Positions 8,400 through 15,919 of a stretch of 47,486 nucleotides of DNA are shown here, piece after piece (the stretch's first letter is position 1; each line of letters begins with the position of its first letter). Source of the DNA: Actinomycetota bacterium (GTDB lineage Bacteria > Actinomycetota > Geothermincolia > Geothermincolales > RBG-13-55-18). The notes below the pieces were generated by a model. It saw nothing but the letters and a program-made list of their open reading frames with translations. It was not told the DNA's origin and did no database searches. Location of the stretch: positions 1 to 47,486 of the forward strand of contig QZKE01000005.1 in the NCBI GenBank assembly GCA_003598015.1. Reading direction: 5' to 3'. A program made the translations under genes and the position numbers.

Positions 8400-8873
8400 C
8401 TATCGGTAGGCCATGGGGATATGGCGCATCCCATTCCTGGTCCGCTCGGGGCCGGCAACCGTGAAACCGAGGTTTTCGTATATATGGATAGCGTATGGGG
8501 ATGAGTTGACGGTTATCTCCTCGAGCGCCGGGTCATCCCGGCGGCATCTCTCCAGGGACAGGTCGAAGAGATTCCTCCCTACTCCTTTGCCGTGATGGTC
8601 CTTACGGACGAAGAACAGCCGGATGTGGCTCCCGTCCCGCACATCGATGACTCCTACCAGCTCCCCGTCCTCCTCGGCTAAGAGGATGAAGGAATCACCC
8701 CTCTCGTGACGCCGCAGCAGATCCTCCGGAACTATATGTTTCTTGAACTCCTCGATACCGCCCGGTGCATAATCAGGGGCGATGAACTCGTTGAAGACCT
8801 CCTCGATGAGTGCTGAAACGCCCTGCTCGTCGCCTGCGGCCATCTCCCTGAAGGCGATCGGGCCCCGCATCAC
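8400..8873 (-). CDS. GNAT-family N-acetyltransferase
   Basis: A 157-aa protein with the acetyl-CoA pyrophosphate loop in HHGKGVGRNLF (R/Q-x-x-G-x-G/A) after the beta-4 strand IRLFFVRK. The C-terminal motif A-I-H-I-Y-E-N-L-G-F is typical of GNAT enzymes. The start at 8873 is six bases after the stop of the DUF3795 gene, so the two are coupled. Substrate not predictable. It is last in a minus-strand unit that begins with the cyclase gene. Confidence 0.88.
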   Translation of the reverse strand: MMRGPIAFREMAAGDEQGVSALIEEVFNEFIAPDYAPGGIEEFKKHIVPEDLLRRHERGDSFILLAEEDGELVGVIDVRDGSHIRLFFVRKDHHGKGVGRNLFDLSLERCRRDDPALEEITVNSSPYAIHIYENLGFTVAGPERTRNGMRHIPMAYR

Positions 8874-8879
8874 GCCCCG

Positions 8880-9332
8880 TCAGTCCACGTCCACATCGAC
8901 ACCGCAGCCACGGCAGCGCTTGGCGCCGCGGAAGAGGACGTAGCCGCACTCGGGGCAGTGGTAGCGTTCCTCCTCCATCTCCACCCATTTCTCGGTACCG
9001 TGCTCCCTCCAGGTGGGGATGGCGCGCATCATCACCTTCTTGCCCACGGGGTAGCCGAAGTTCTCTGCGTATTCGCAGGGCCAGTCGTCGCACTGGTGGC
9101 AGCCCTCGATGCCCTTGGCGGCGCAACAGTCACGGATGGGGCAGGCATCGCAGTAGAGGAAACGGTCCTCGGAAAGGCAGCCCTTGCAACGCACCTGCTC
9201 CGTCGAGCTCAGGCCGTAGACCCCGGTGAGTTTTTCCTTGAACTTCTCGTTTCCATCGCGGTAGGCGATGAGCACGGCACAGACCCCGCAGTAGAGCCCG
9301 CAGGGAGCCAGCCACTCCTTCTCAACTTCCAT
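8880..9332 (-). CDS. DUF3795-type Cys-rich zinc protein
   Basis: A 150-aa protein opening with LAPCGLYCGVC, the signature of DUF3795 proteins. Further Cys pairs (RCKGC, YCDACPIRDCC, CHQCDDWPC) and a C-terminal zinc ribbon (CPECG with CRGCG) follow. Seventeen or so cysteines point to several structural Zn or Fe-S sites. The biochemical role of the family is not established. The start has GGAGGAC before ATG. A paralogue without the C-terminal ribbon is at 12346. Confidence 0.82.
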   Translation of the reverse strand: MEVEKEWLAPCGLYCGVCAVLIAYRDGNEKFKEKLTGVYGLSSTEQVRCKGCLSEDRFLYCDACPIRDCCAAKGIEGCHQCDDWPCEYAENFGYPVGKKVMMRAIPTWREHGTEKWVEMEEERYHCPECGYVLFRGAKRCRGCGVDVDVD

Positions 9333-9375
9333 GTCCTCCAGACCTCCTTTGCCTTTGCCGGCAACTGCGATTATC

Positions 9376-9933
9376 CTACTTTTTTAACAGCTCCTTGCCC
9401 ACGCTCCAGCCCCTGGCGAAGGGCTCGCCGAATCGCCAGTAATCGGAACCGTAGATGACGAAGAGGATGGGATCCACCTTTGCGAAATCAACCCCGTCAT
9501 CCCCGAGGATATCCTCGTCGCAATATGTCTCCACGATCTCCCCGATGAAAACGTCATGGTGGGGCACGTCGAGGATCTGGACGAGCCTGCATTCCATGTT
9601 GATGGGACATTCCTGGATCATGGGGGCGGTCTCGAGGCTTCCGTAGAAGGTCTCGAAGACAGCGCTCTTGTCGGCTTTCTTCCCGGAAACGATGCCGCAG
9701 TAGTCCGTCTCCCTCACCAGCCGCGTCGAGGGGATGTTGACGCTGAAGGTGCCGTTCTCCTTTATCCCGGCGTTGGTATAATGGTTCCTGGCGGAGGCGA
9801 CCGAGACATGCGAGTAATCCATGACCCCCACGAAGGCGATGGTGATATAGTTGGGCTTTCCGTTCACGTTAGCACCGATCAGGGTGACGGGCACGGGACA
9901 GAGATAATTCTTGGAGCCGAGCTTCTTCTTCAT
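9376..9933 (-). CDS. Flavin reductase family protein (FMN-binding split barrel)
   Basis: A 185-aa protein matching the flavin reductase/flavoredoxin family. The N-terminal CPVPVTLIGANVNGKPN strand pair, the NHYTNAGIKENGTFSVNIP block that binds FMN phosphate, and the C-terminal DPILFV segment are visible. Such proteins bind FMN and pass electrons to or from partner enzymes, usually in anaerobes when they resemble flavoredoxin. ATG 9933 has GAGGAGG five bases upstream. It lies between the cyclase and DUF3795 genes on the same strand. It has Cys at several positions, but no dedicated iron motif. Confidence 0.85.
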   Translation of the reverse strand: MKKKLGSKNYLCPVPVTLIGANVNGKPNYITIAFVGVMDYSHVSVASARNHYTNAGIKENGTFSVNIPSTRLVRETDYCGIVSGKKADKSAVFETFYGSLETAPMIQECPINMECRLVQILDVPHHDVFIGEIVETYCDEDILGDDGVDFAKVDPILFVIYGSDYWRFGEPFARGWSVGKELLKK

Positions 9934-10006
9934 AAAAACCTCCTCATCAATATTTACCGTGGTTGTGTGGCCTCTGCGGGAAGATCAACCCGATACGGCG
10001 GCAGCT

Positions 10007-10705
10007 TCATGCGTAACCGCCCTTCTCCTGCTGAAGTAAAACAAGGGCGAAAGCCCGCACCGGGAAGGTGCCCAGGCCTCTGACCTTCACCGGTACCGCG
10101 AAGAAGCGGAAACCTGAGTCCGGAAGCCCGCCCAGGCCGCACAGGTGCTCCACTACTGGTATCTCCGCGCCGAGCAGCAGGGTATGGGCCGGCCGGCTGC
10201 CGTCGGAGGTGTCATCGATATTGAGGGAATCGATGCCCACCAGGGCGGGACCGGCCTCTGCGAGATACTCCGCCGCTTCCCTCGTGAGGTAGGGATGGTC
10301 ATGGAAGTAACTCTCGTTCCCCCAGTGGATATCCCATCCGGTATGGATCAGCACCGCTTTGCCCCGCAGTTCCTCGCCCCCGAAGAGTTCCCTTCCGCAG
10401 GCCCTTTCCTCGGGGTCCGCCCGGAAAACCCTGCCTTGCAGGTACGCCAGTGACGGCAATTTCAGCTGCGAGAGGTCCTTGCCGTCGGAGAAGCGGTGGA
10501 AGGGAGAATCGACGTAGGTGCCCGTATTGGCGACCATCTCGATCATGCCGATATGGAATTCCGTCCCGTCGTCGTAGTGCGGACGCGCATCCTCCCGGCT
10601 CAGGTAATCCGAGATGGCGGGCCCCGGCAGGCCGGGGTAGGTGATCATGCCGTGTTCGACGACGTGGCTCAGGTCTATCAGCTCGTAACGTTCATCGCCC
10701 ATCAT
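10007..10705 (-). CDS. Cyclase family protein (kynurenine formamidase-like)
   Basis: A 232-aa metal-dependent hydrolase of the cyclase/formamidase family. Visible motifs are IDLSHVVEHGMITYPG at the N-terminus, then NTGTYVDSPFHRF, where the family's H-x-G-T-H-x-D-x-P metal motif has become N-T-G-T-Y-V-D-x-P. The first metal-binding His is therefore replaced, which is a feature of some subfamilies. VGIDSLNID and a C-terminal PVKV strand also fit. The frame stays open far upstream, but family homology starts at the ATG pair 10702-10705. An ISL3-end-like repeat ends four bases before this start, forming the 5' leader. Confidence 0.78.
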   Translation of the reverse strand: MMGDERYELIDLSHVVEHGMITYPGLPGPAISDYLSREDARPHYDDGTEFHIGMIEMVANTGTYVDSPFHRFSDGKDLSQLKLPSLAYLQGRVFRADPEERACGRELFGGEELRGKAVLIHTGWDIHWGNESYFHDHPYLTREAAEYLAEAGPALVGIDSLNIDDTSDGSRPAHTLLLGAEIPVVEHLCGLGGLPDSGFRFFAVPVKVRGLGTFPVRAFALVLLQQEKGGYA

Positions 10706-10708
10706 AGC

Positions 10709-10733
10709 CACCCATACTTCTCGGAGAAGAACC
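10709..10733 (+). repeat. ISL3-end-like 25-bp repeat, copy 2
   Basis: It reads CACCCATA then CTTCTCGGAGAAGAACC, with 20 of 25 positions identical to the copy at 27176. On the minus strand it supplies the leader immediately before the cyclase start codon. Confidence 0.6.
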
Positions 10734-10925
10734 TCGTTTGTTAACAGATATTCCAGGCGAGTGCACCCTGGTGTCCACGCCCTCCGTTTTCCTGCAATAT
10801 AGAACAGGCGCATCAAGAGGTCAACAGCGTCAACCATACTGCAGGCAGGCAGGGTTTCCGCCGAAATGTCGCCGTATCCTGGTAAAATCAAAGTGTTGAA
10901 CGGCGGATAACCTGGGAGGAAGGTC

Positions 10926-12302
10926 ATGGCAAGAAGCGTAGCGGATGTGGTGATCGTGGGCGGAGGCACCTCCGGGACCTACCTGGCCTGGAGGCTGTCA
11001 GAGGCGGGTATCGACTGCCTGGTCCTGGAGAAAGAGCCCCTGGACATGCTGGGGACCCGTATCGGGCCCTTCCATATGGAGGAGGAGGCTTTCGAGAGGT
11101 TCGGCATTCCGCTTCCGGAGGGTGACGAACTCCTGCACCGCCTGGAGACGATAACCATGTGGTCTCCCGACCACGGCGTGGGGATCGCGGCCGGGTTGAC
11201 CACCCTGGATATGGATAAACCCACCTTCATGCGGAGGCTCCACGCCTATGCCCGGGAAGCGGGCGCGGAGATCCTGCAGGAGGTCGAGTTCACGGGGCTG
11301 GCCAGGGAAGGCGGCTTCCCCACGGGAGTGACGGCGAAGGGGAGTGACGGTGAGTTCGAGGTCCGCTGCCGCCTGGTGGTGGACGCGTCCGGCATAGGGG
11401 GGGCGGTGAGGACGCGCCTGCCCGCGAGCCCCTGGTTCGAAAACGATCCCATCGCGGACCTGGACACCCTCGTCGTGTACATGGAGTCCTGGGGAGGCCT
11501 GGAGGGGGAGATCGGGGTGGACATCAACTCCTACCTGCATTTCCAGGGCTGGTACGCGCCGAGCTACGGGGACGAGCTCATCGTGGGCGTGGGGATGCCG
11601 GCCAGTCCCGAGGCCGCGAGGAACAGGCAGCAGGCCTTCGCCGCGACCCTACCCTTCAAGGGCGAGGCGGTAACCTCCACCAGCGGCAGGGTCCCCTACC
11701 GCAGACCCCCGTTCTCCCTGGTGGACAACGGACTCATGGTGGTGGGGGATGCGGCCTTCATGAACAAGCCCTTCAACGGGGAGGGCGTGACCTCCGCCTT
11801 TACCGCCTGCCGCATCGCCGCCGATGTCGCCGCGGAAGCCCTGGGCCGCGACGACCTGACGCGGGAGGCGCTCTGGCCCTACAACGAGCGCTACTTCCGC
11901 GACCAGGGCGCGAAGTTCGCCTTTCTCACCGCCGTGATGCCCGCCGTGGTGTCACTCTCGCCGGACGAGATCGACTTTCTCTACACCGTGCCGGGCATCT
12001 TCACCCCAGAGGGCACGCAGGCGCTCAACCTCGAGTACGAATTGAAATCCGATCCCGCCGGGGCGCTCAAGTCCCTTCCCCCTCTGCTCAAGGGCATCGC
12101 CTCGGGCAAGCTGCGTCTGCATTCCGTGGCCAACATCGTCAGGATGGGGATGACGGCCGGCGCCATCAAGAAGCTATACGAGGACTATCCCGGGCACCCG
12201 GTCGACTTCGGGGCCTGGGTGGAGAAGGCGAAGCACCTGTGGAGCAAGGCCGACAGGGCCCGGCACGATTATTTCGGGTGCCTGCTGCGGGAGTGGGCAT
12301 GA
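10926..12302 (+). CDS. FAD-dependent oxidoreductase (geranylgeranyl-reductase-like)
   Basis: A 458-aa flavoprotein. The FAD dinucleotide motif VIVGGGTSGTYLAWRL is at residues about 9-24. A second FAD motif, GLMVVGDAAFMNKPFNGEGV, is near residue 275; its G-D-A and the P-x-x-G-x-G loop are characteristic of the geranylgeranyl reductase/p-hydroxybenzoate hydroxylase fold. The C-terminal 150 residues are helical and could hold a lipid chain. ATG 10926 follows GGGAGGAAGGTC. In this family the usual job is reduction of prenyl chains of lipids or quinones, but halogenases and hydroxylases share the fold, so substrate is open. Confidence 0.83.
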   Translation: MARSVADVVIVGGGTSGTYLAWRLSEAGIDCLVLEKEPLDMLGTRIGPFHMEEEAFERFGIPLPEGDELLHRLETITMWSPDHGVGIAAGLTTLDMDKPTFMRRLHAYAREAGAEILQEVEFTGLAREGGFPTGVTAKGSDGEFEVRCRLVVDASGIGGAVRTRLPASPWFENDPIADLDTLVVYMESWGGLEGEIGVDINSYLHFQGWYAPSYGDELIVGVGMPASPEAARNRQQAFAATLPFKGEAVTSTSGRVPYRRPPFSLVDNGLMVVGDAAFMNKPFNGEGVTSAFTACRIAADVAAEALGRDDLTREALWPYNERYFRDQGAKFAFLTAVMPAVVSLSPDEIDFLYTVPGIFTPEGTQALNLEYELKSDPAGALKSLPPLLKGIASGKLRLHSVANIVRMGMTAGAIKKLYEDYPGHPVDFGAWVEKAKHLWSKADRARHDYFGCLLREWA

Positions 12303-12345
12303 GCCTTGATTTCGGGCTGAGCGCGAAGGACGAAAGGAGTTGAAT

Positions 12346-12816
12346 ATGAGCGTCGATCCGGCCAAGATGACGGCGTACTGCGGCCTCTACTGCGAGGACT
12401 GCGCCTTCCACACCGGGAGCATCCCCGACCTGGCGCGCGACCTGCGCAAGGAGCTGCGGCGCGTGAGGTTCGACAAGGTCGCCGAGGTGATACCCTTCCT
12501 CGAAGCGGATGCCTACAAGCAGACCTACGAGTTCCTCGGCTCCCTGGTGAAGCTGAGGTGCAAGGGCTGCAAGACCAGCGGCCGCTCGCAGTTCTGCCAC
12601 ATCGCCCAGTGCGCGATAAAGAAGGATTTCCAGGGCTGCTGGGAGTGCGCGGACTTCGCGGCCTGCTCCAAGATGGACTTCCTGGTGCCCGTGCACGGCG
12701 ACGCGCATGTCAAGAACCTGCGCAAGATAAAAAAAGTGGGCGTGAAGGAGTGGGCCGCGGGAGGTCCCCCGTGGTACAGCGCGCCGAAGAAGATAAAGGT
12801 GGAGAAAGGCGACTGA
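12346..12816 (+). CDS. DUF3795-type Cys-rich protein
   Basis: A 156-aa protein with AYCGLYCEDC at the N-terminus and later pairs RCKGCKTSG, FCHIAQC and CWECADFAAC. This is the DUF3795 layout, but the middle is longer and helical and the C-terminus is a Lys-rich tail in place of the zinc ribbon seen in the paralogue at 8880. ATG 12346 follows AAAGGAG. It is 43 bp after the flavoprotein gene and probably co-transcribed with it. Confidence 0.8.
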   Translation: MSVDPAKMTAYCGLYCEDCAFHTGSIPDLARDLRKELRRVRFDKVAEVIPFLEADAYKQTYEFLGSLVKLRCKGCKTSGRSQFCHIAQCAIKKDFQGCWECADFAACSKMDFLVPVHGDAHVKNLRKIKKVGVKEWAAGGPPWYSAPKKIKVEKGD

Positions 12817-12833
12817 CGCTCCTCGTGCCCCGA

Positions 12834-12986
12834 CTAGAGACCGCAGCGAACCTGTCTGGCGTTCTCTTCAACCTGCCTGCATAACGCCTCGAGGGGGAAT
12901 CCATTCCAGCCGTAACCGGATTCGTTCATAATATCCTCGGGGCCGCACGGAACCCTGTAGCGACAGGCGACGCGGAGCGCGAACAT
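12834..12986 (-). CDS. Possible small protein (50 aa)
   Basis: A 50-codon frame with GC-rich third positions and the plausible protein-like stretch MNESGYGWNGFPLEALCRQV. It falls in the gap between the DUF3795 and AbrB-like genes and runs against them. An internal ATG at the MNES position has GAGGAT just upstream and would give 31 residues. No homologue is known to me and no strong ribosome site precedes the longer start, so it may be chance. Confidence 0.2.
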   Translation of the reverse strand: MFALRVACRYRVPCGPEDIMNESGYGWNGFPLEALCRQVEENARQVRCGL

Positions 12987-13010
12987 GGCTCTTGATCGTG
13001 GCCGCAACTC

Positions 13011-13062
13011 GTGATATCCTTTCAATATATTCTGATAATTCAGATAATCCTGATATATCAGG
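13011..13062 (+). promoter_or_regulatory. Promoter with overlapping palindromic operators for the AbrB-like/arsM unit
   Basis: A -35-like GTGATA (13011-13016) is 17 bp from a -10 GATAAT (13034-13039). The -10 lies inside an inverted repeat TCTGA-TAAT-TCAGA (13031-13044). Right after the expected start point is a perfect 14-bp palindrome CCTGATATATCAGG (13049-13062). Repeated TGATA steps suggest one dimeric regulator occupying two sites, as ArsR/SmtB-type repressors do. No such repressor is in the window; the AbrB-like gene directly downstream is an alternative binder. Confidence 0.5.
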
Positions 13063-13080
13063 TCAAGGAAAGGTGAAGAT

Positions 13081-13356
13081 ATGGCTTCCACGCAAAAGCA
13101 AGAGGCCTGTTGTGCCGGCGGTGAAGGGGTGGAGAGCCGCTGCAGGGTCGAGTCTCTCGTCAGCGTCGACGAGCGGGGGCAGATGGTACTCCCCAAGGAT
13201 TTCAGGGACCGGGCGGGCATCAAGGCCGGCGACAAGCTCGTACTCGTCAGTTGGACCAGGGACGGCGAAGTATGCTGCATGAGCCTGATGAAGGCCGAGA
13301 GCCTCGCGGATATGGTCAAGGACAGGCTGGGCCCGCTCATGGCGGAGATTACCTAG
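13081..13356 (+). CDS. AbrB/SpoVT-like small protein with N-terminal CC motif
   Basis: A 91-aa protein. After a short head with vicinal cysteines (ACCAGG, SRCRVE) it has SVDERGQMVLPKDFRDRAGI, the swapped-hairpin AbrB/MazE DNA-binding domain. Another Cys pair follows in GEVCCMSLMKAE. Small proteins of this form are found beside arsM genes, and some are annotated as HgcAB-associated; no hgcAB is visible here. ATG 13081 follows AAAGGTGAAGAT. It is 44 bp upstream of the arsenite methyltransferase gene. The Cys pairs could bind a thiophilic metal or metalloid and make it a sensor, which is inference. Confidence 0.7.
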   Translation: MASTQKQEACCAGGEGVESRCRVESLVSVDERGQMVLPKDFRDRAGIKAGDKLVLVSWTRDGEVCCMSLMKAESLADMVKDRLGPLMAEIT

Positions 13357-13400
13357 CGCCTGACTGGATAAACCTGTTGTATGGAATGGAGGAAAGGAAG

Positions 13401-14228
13401 ATGAAGGAGAAGGATATAAAGAAGGTAGTGCGCGAGGGATACGGCGCCATTGCCTCCAAAGGGAGTTCGTGCTGCGAGCCGGCCGAGCCATGCTGCTGTG
13501 GAGCGAGCAAGGCCGAGGAGATCAGCTCGATGATAGGGTACAGCATGGAGGAACTGAAAGCGGTACCGGAAGGGGCGAACCTGGGTCTTGGCTGCGGCAA
13601 CCCCGTAGCCCTGGCCTCCCTGCGCGAGGGGGAGACGGTGCTGGACCTGGGGTCCGGTGCCGGCTTGGACAGTTTCCTCGCCGCCAATGCGGTGGGGGAG
13701 ACCGGAAGGGTCATCGGCGTGGACATGACCCACGAGATGCTGGAGAAGGCACGGGAGAACGCCCGCAAGGGCGGCTACGACAACGTTGAGTTCCGCTTGG
13801 GGGAGATAGAGAACCTGCCCGTCGCCGACGCTTCCACCGACGCCATCATCTCCAACTGCGTCATCAACCTCTCTCCCGACAAGGCCAGGGTCTTCCGCGA
13901 GGCCTTCCGGGTCCTCAAACCGGGCGGCCGCCTCATGGTCTCCGATATCGTCCTGGAGGGCGAGCTCCCGCAACAGGTAAGGGAGTCCGCCGCCGCCTAC
14001 GTGGGATGCGTCTCCGGTGCCGTACTGAGAGAGGAATATTTTCGCCTCATCCGGGAGGCAGGCTTCGAGGAGATAGAGGTGGAGAGCGCCGAATACCCCC
14101 TGAAGATGATGTTCGACGATGATACCGCCCAGGCCACCATGGCCGATCTCGACCTCTCGCCCGAGGAGATGGAGAGGCTCGAGCGCCTGGTGGTCAGCGC
14201 GAAGATCAAGGCGTTCAAGCCGGCCTGA
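13401..14228 (+). CDS. arsM: Arsenite S-adenosylmethionine methyltransferase
   Basis: A 275-aa class I methyltransferase. The SAM motif LDLGSGAG is at residues 81-88. The three arsenic-binding cysteines of ArsM proteins are recognisable as C65 (LGLGCGNP), C153 (SNCVINLSPDK) and C203 (YVGCVSGAV). The N-terminus carries an extra cluster CCEPAEPCCC (24-33), common in anaerobe ArsM. It methylates trivalent arsenic with SAM and a thiol reductant. ATG 13401 has GGAGG seven to eight bases upstream; an ATG at 13386 lacks a ribosome site. It is second in the unit with the AbrB-like gene. No ars transporter or arsenate reductase is nearby. Confidence 0.9.
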   Translation: MKEKDIKKVVREGYGAIASKGSSCCEPAEPCCCGASKAEEISSMIGYSMEELKAVPEGANLGLGCGNPVALASLREGETVLDLGSGAGLDSFLAANAVGETGRVIGVDMTHEMLEKARENARKGGYDNVEFRLGEIENLPVADASTDAIISNCVINLSPDKARVFREAFRVLKPGGRLMVSDIVLEGELPQQVRESAAAYVGCVSGAVLREEYFRLIREAGFEEIEVESAEYPLKMMFDDDTAQATMADLDLSPEEMERLERLVVSAKIKAFKPA

Positions 14229-14271
14229 ACGGAGCGCATGGTGGAGGGGTGAGGAGGCCTGCCCGGCTCAC

Positions 14272-14296
14272 TACCCAAGCTTCTCGGAGAACGGCA
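14272..14296 (+). repeat. ISL3-end-like 25-bp repeat, copy 3
   Basis: It reads TACCCAAGCTTCTCGGAGAA and then diverges (CGGCA). It is in the convergent gap between arsM and the zinc-ribbon gene and has the same orientation as the other copies. Confidence 0.45.
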
Positions 14297-14309
14297 CGGC
14301 GCCGGAATA

Positions 14310-15551
14310 TTATATGGGGTCGACGGAATGGACCGCGAGGGAGCCGATGATCTCCTGCACGTCCCGGGCGTACTCCGCGTAGGAATCGCCGACCGCCAGG
14401 TAGGTGAGCGTGTATCCCCGGCCGAGGACCTCCGTGTGTATCTCCAGGACCTTGAAGGGCATCTGTCCCTCCCCCATGTAACTGTATTCGAACTGCGCGG
14501 CCGGGAATATGGCGAAGTCGGTATAGGAATACTCGTATTCCCAACCCAGCGATGTGTAGATCTCTTCCTGGGTGGCGACCCATTGCTCGAGGCCTTCTTC
14601 CTGGCCCTGCATATCCACGGAAGTCAGGGTGACGAGCACCTGGCTTTCGTCGGCGATGGGCCAGAGCTCTATCGATCCATCGGGCATCTCCTCCGCCGTC
14701 CAGCCCGCGGGATAGCCGATACTGGCGTAGAGGGCCATGCTGTCGATGTATTCCAGCTCCGTGCCCTGGGTATCGCCGCCGTCCTCCGTGGCGGAGTTCA
14801 GGTAATACCACCAGTCGGGAAAGGTGGACATGGATACGTACCACCGGCCGTCCACCTTGACCGTCTCGAAATCCGTTATCACGCTGTCCTCGACTTCCTC
14901 CGTCACCTTCTCGCCGTCCGCGTCGAGGTAGGTGGCGCTTCCCGCCACAATCCTGACCACGGCCTCGCCGCCGCTCTCCTCCACCTCGAACTCGAGGCCC
15001 GTTATCTCGAGCTCCTCCGGGTTGGTAGCAAGGAAGAACTCCTCGAGGAGGTCCTTGTAGTCCCCGCCATATTCCGCTTTGAACTCGTCGATGTACGCGG
15101 GATCGATGGCCGCGATGAGGGAATCCACGTCGCCGTCCGCGATGGCCTGGAAGAAAGCCTCGACCGCCTGCGCGGGATCCGAGGTGACGGTGTCGCTCTT
15201 CCCGCCGCCTGTTCCTCCGTCATCGCTCTTGAACACCGTGAACACCAGCACCAGGACGATCACCGCCACGGCCAGGACCCCGATGATCCCGATGAGCACG
15301 GGAGTCCAGTTCCTCCCGGCTCCGCTTCCCGGCGCCGCCGGGGGATAGGCTTCGAGGGGCGTGGCGGGGGCGGGAGGAACCGGCGGGACCGCGCCGGCTT
15401 GGGGTGGCGGAGGAGAGACGGGAGGTTGCGCTTCGCCCCCCAACCGGGTGGCCTCCCCTTCACCGCCGGCCGGTGGCCCGAGGGCGGCGCCGCAGTTGCT
15501 GCAGAACGGGCTGCCCTCCTCCTCTTCGAATCCACAACGTGGACATCTCAT
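14310..15551 (-). CDS. Zinc-ribbon membrane protein with two extracytoplasmic domains
   Basis: A 413-aa protein. The N-terminal zinc ribbon has Cys at 3, 6, 17 and 20. A Pro/Ala-rich linker (30-80) leads to one transmembrane helix (about 83-107). Outside is a domain like the DUF4878/lumazine-binding group (DPAQAVEAFFQAIADGDVDS, about 127-220) and a C-terminal PsbP-like domain (SIGYPAGWTAEE onward, about 268-405). ATG 15551 fits the GAGGGGAG ribosome site better than ATG 15557. It is the last gene of a minus-strand operon containing two more zinc-ribbon proteins. Role unknown; the zinc ribbon should be cytoplasmic. Confidence 0.8.
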   Translation of the reverse strand: MRCPRCGFEEEEGSPFCSNCGAALGPPAGGEGEATRLGGEAQPPVSPPPPQAGAVPPVPPAPATPLEAYPPAAPGSGAGRNWTPVLIGIIGVLAVAVIVLVLVFTVFKSDDGGTGGGKSDTVTSDPAQAVEAFFQAIADGDVDSLIAAIDPAYIDEFKAEYGGDYKDLLEEFFLATNPEELEITGLEFEVEESGGEAVVRIVAGSATYLDADGEKVTEEVEDSVITDFETVKVDGRWYVSMSTFPDWWYYLNSATEDGGDTQGTELEYIDSMALYASIGYPAGWTAEEMPDGSIELWPIADESQVLVTLTSVDMQGQEEGLEQWVATQEEIYTSLGWEYEYSYTDFAIFPAAQFEYSYMGEGQMPFKVLEIHTEVLGRGYTLTYLAVGDSYAEYARDVQEIIGSLAVHSVDPI

Positions 15552-15598
15552 GCCCATCTCCCCTCATTCTAGAAATGTCTATAGAGATAACTCCTCGC

Positions 15599-15847
15599 TC
15601 AAAGGGTCAGCGCAAAGATGATGATCATCAAAGCGGACAGGACAAGCATGGAGACGATCAGGACGACGTCCTGCCTCGACAACGCATAGCCGCCGGCTGC
15701 GGGACTCCCATGCCCTTCGAGCGGCATCGCCCGGGAGCTCCCCGGGTCGGGCCCGTCCACCGCGTCATCCCGGCGTGCCGGAATTCCGCAGAACTTGCAG
15801 AAGCTCGCTCCTGCCGCTATCTCCCTTCCGCACTTGCTACAGTACAT
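15599..15847 (-). CDS. Small zinc-ribbon, tail-anchored membrane protein
   Basis: An 82-aa protein with a zinc ribbon (Cys 3, 6, 17, 20, spaced exactly as in the 413-aa neighbour), a polar linker, and one C-terminal transmembrane helix (about 60-82). The frame is open further upstream, but ATG 15847 has GGGGAG at the right distance and starts directly before the ribbon. It lies between two other zinc-ribbon genes and is likely co-transcribed. Function unknown. Confidence 0.75.
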   Translation of the reverse strand: MYCSKCGREIAAGASFCKFCGIPARRDDAVDGPDPGSSRAMPLEGHGSPAAGGYALSRQDVVLIVSMLVLSALMIIIFALTL

Positions 15848-15919
15848 CCATTCTCCCCTTGAGAAGGCCGGCCCCGGACCGACGCTTTCCTGCAATACCT
15901 GTTATACAACACCTCGCCG

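Noticed and set aside
14328..15572. A plus-strand open frame opposite the 413-aa zinc-ribbon gene
   Set aside because: No domain or ribosome site; the opposite strand has a zinc ribbon, a transmembrane helix and a strong ribosome site.
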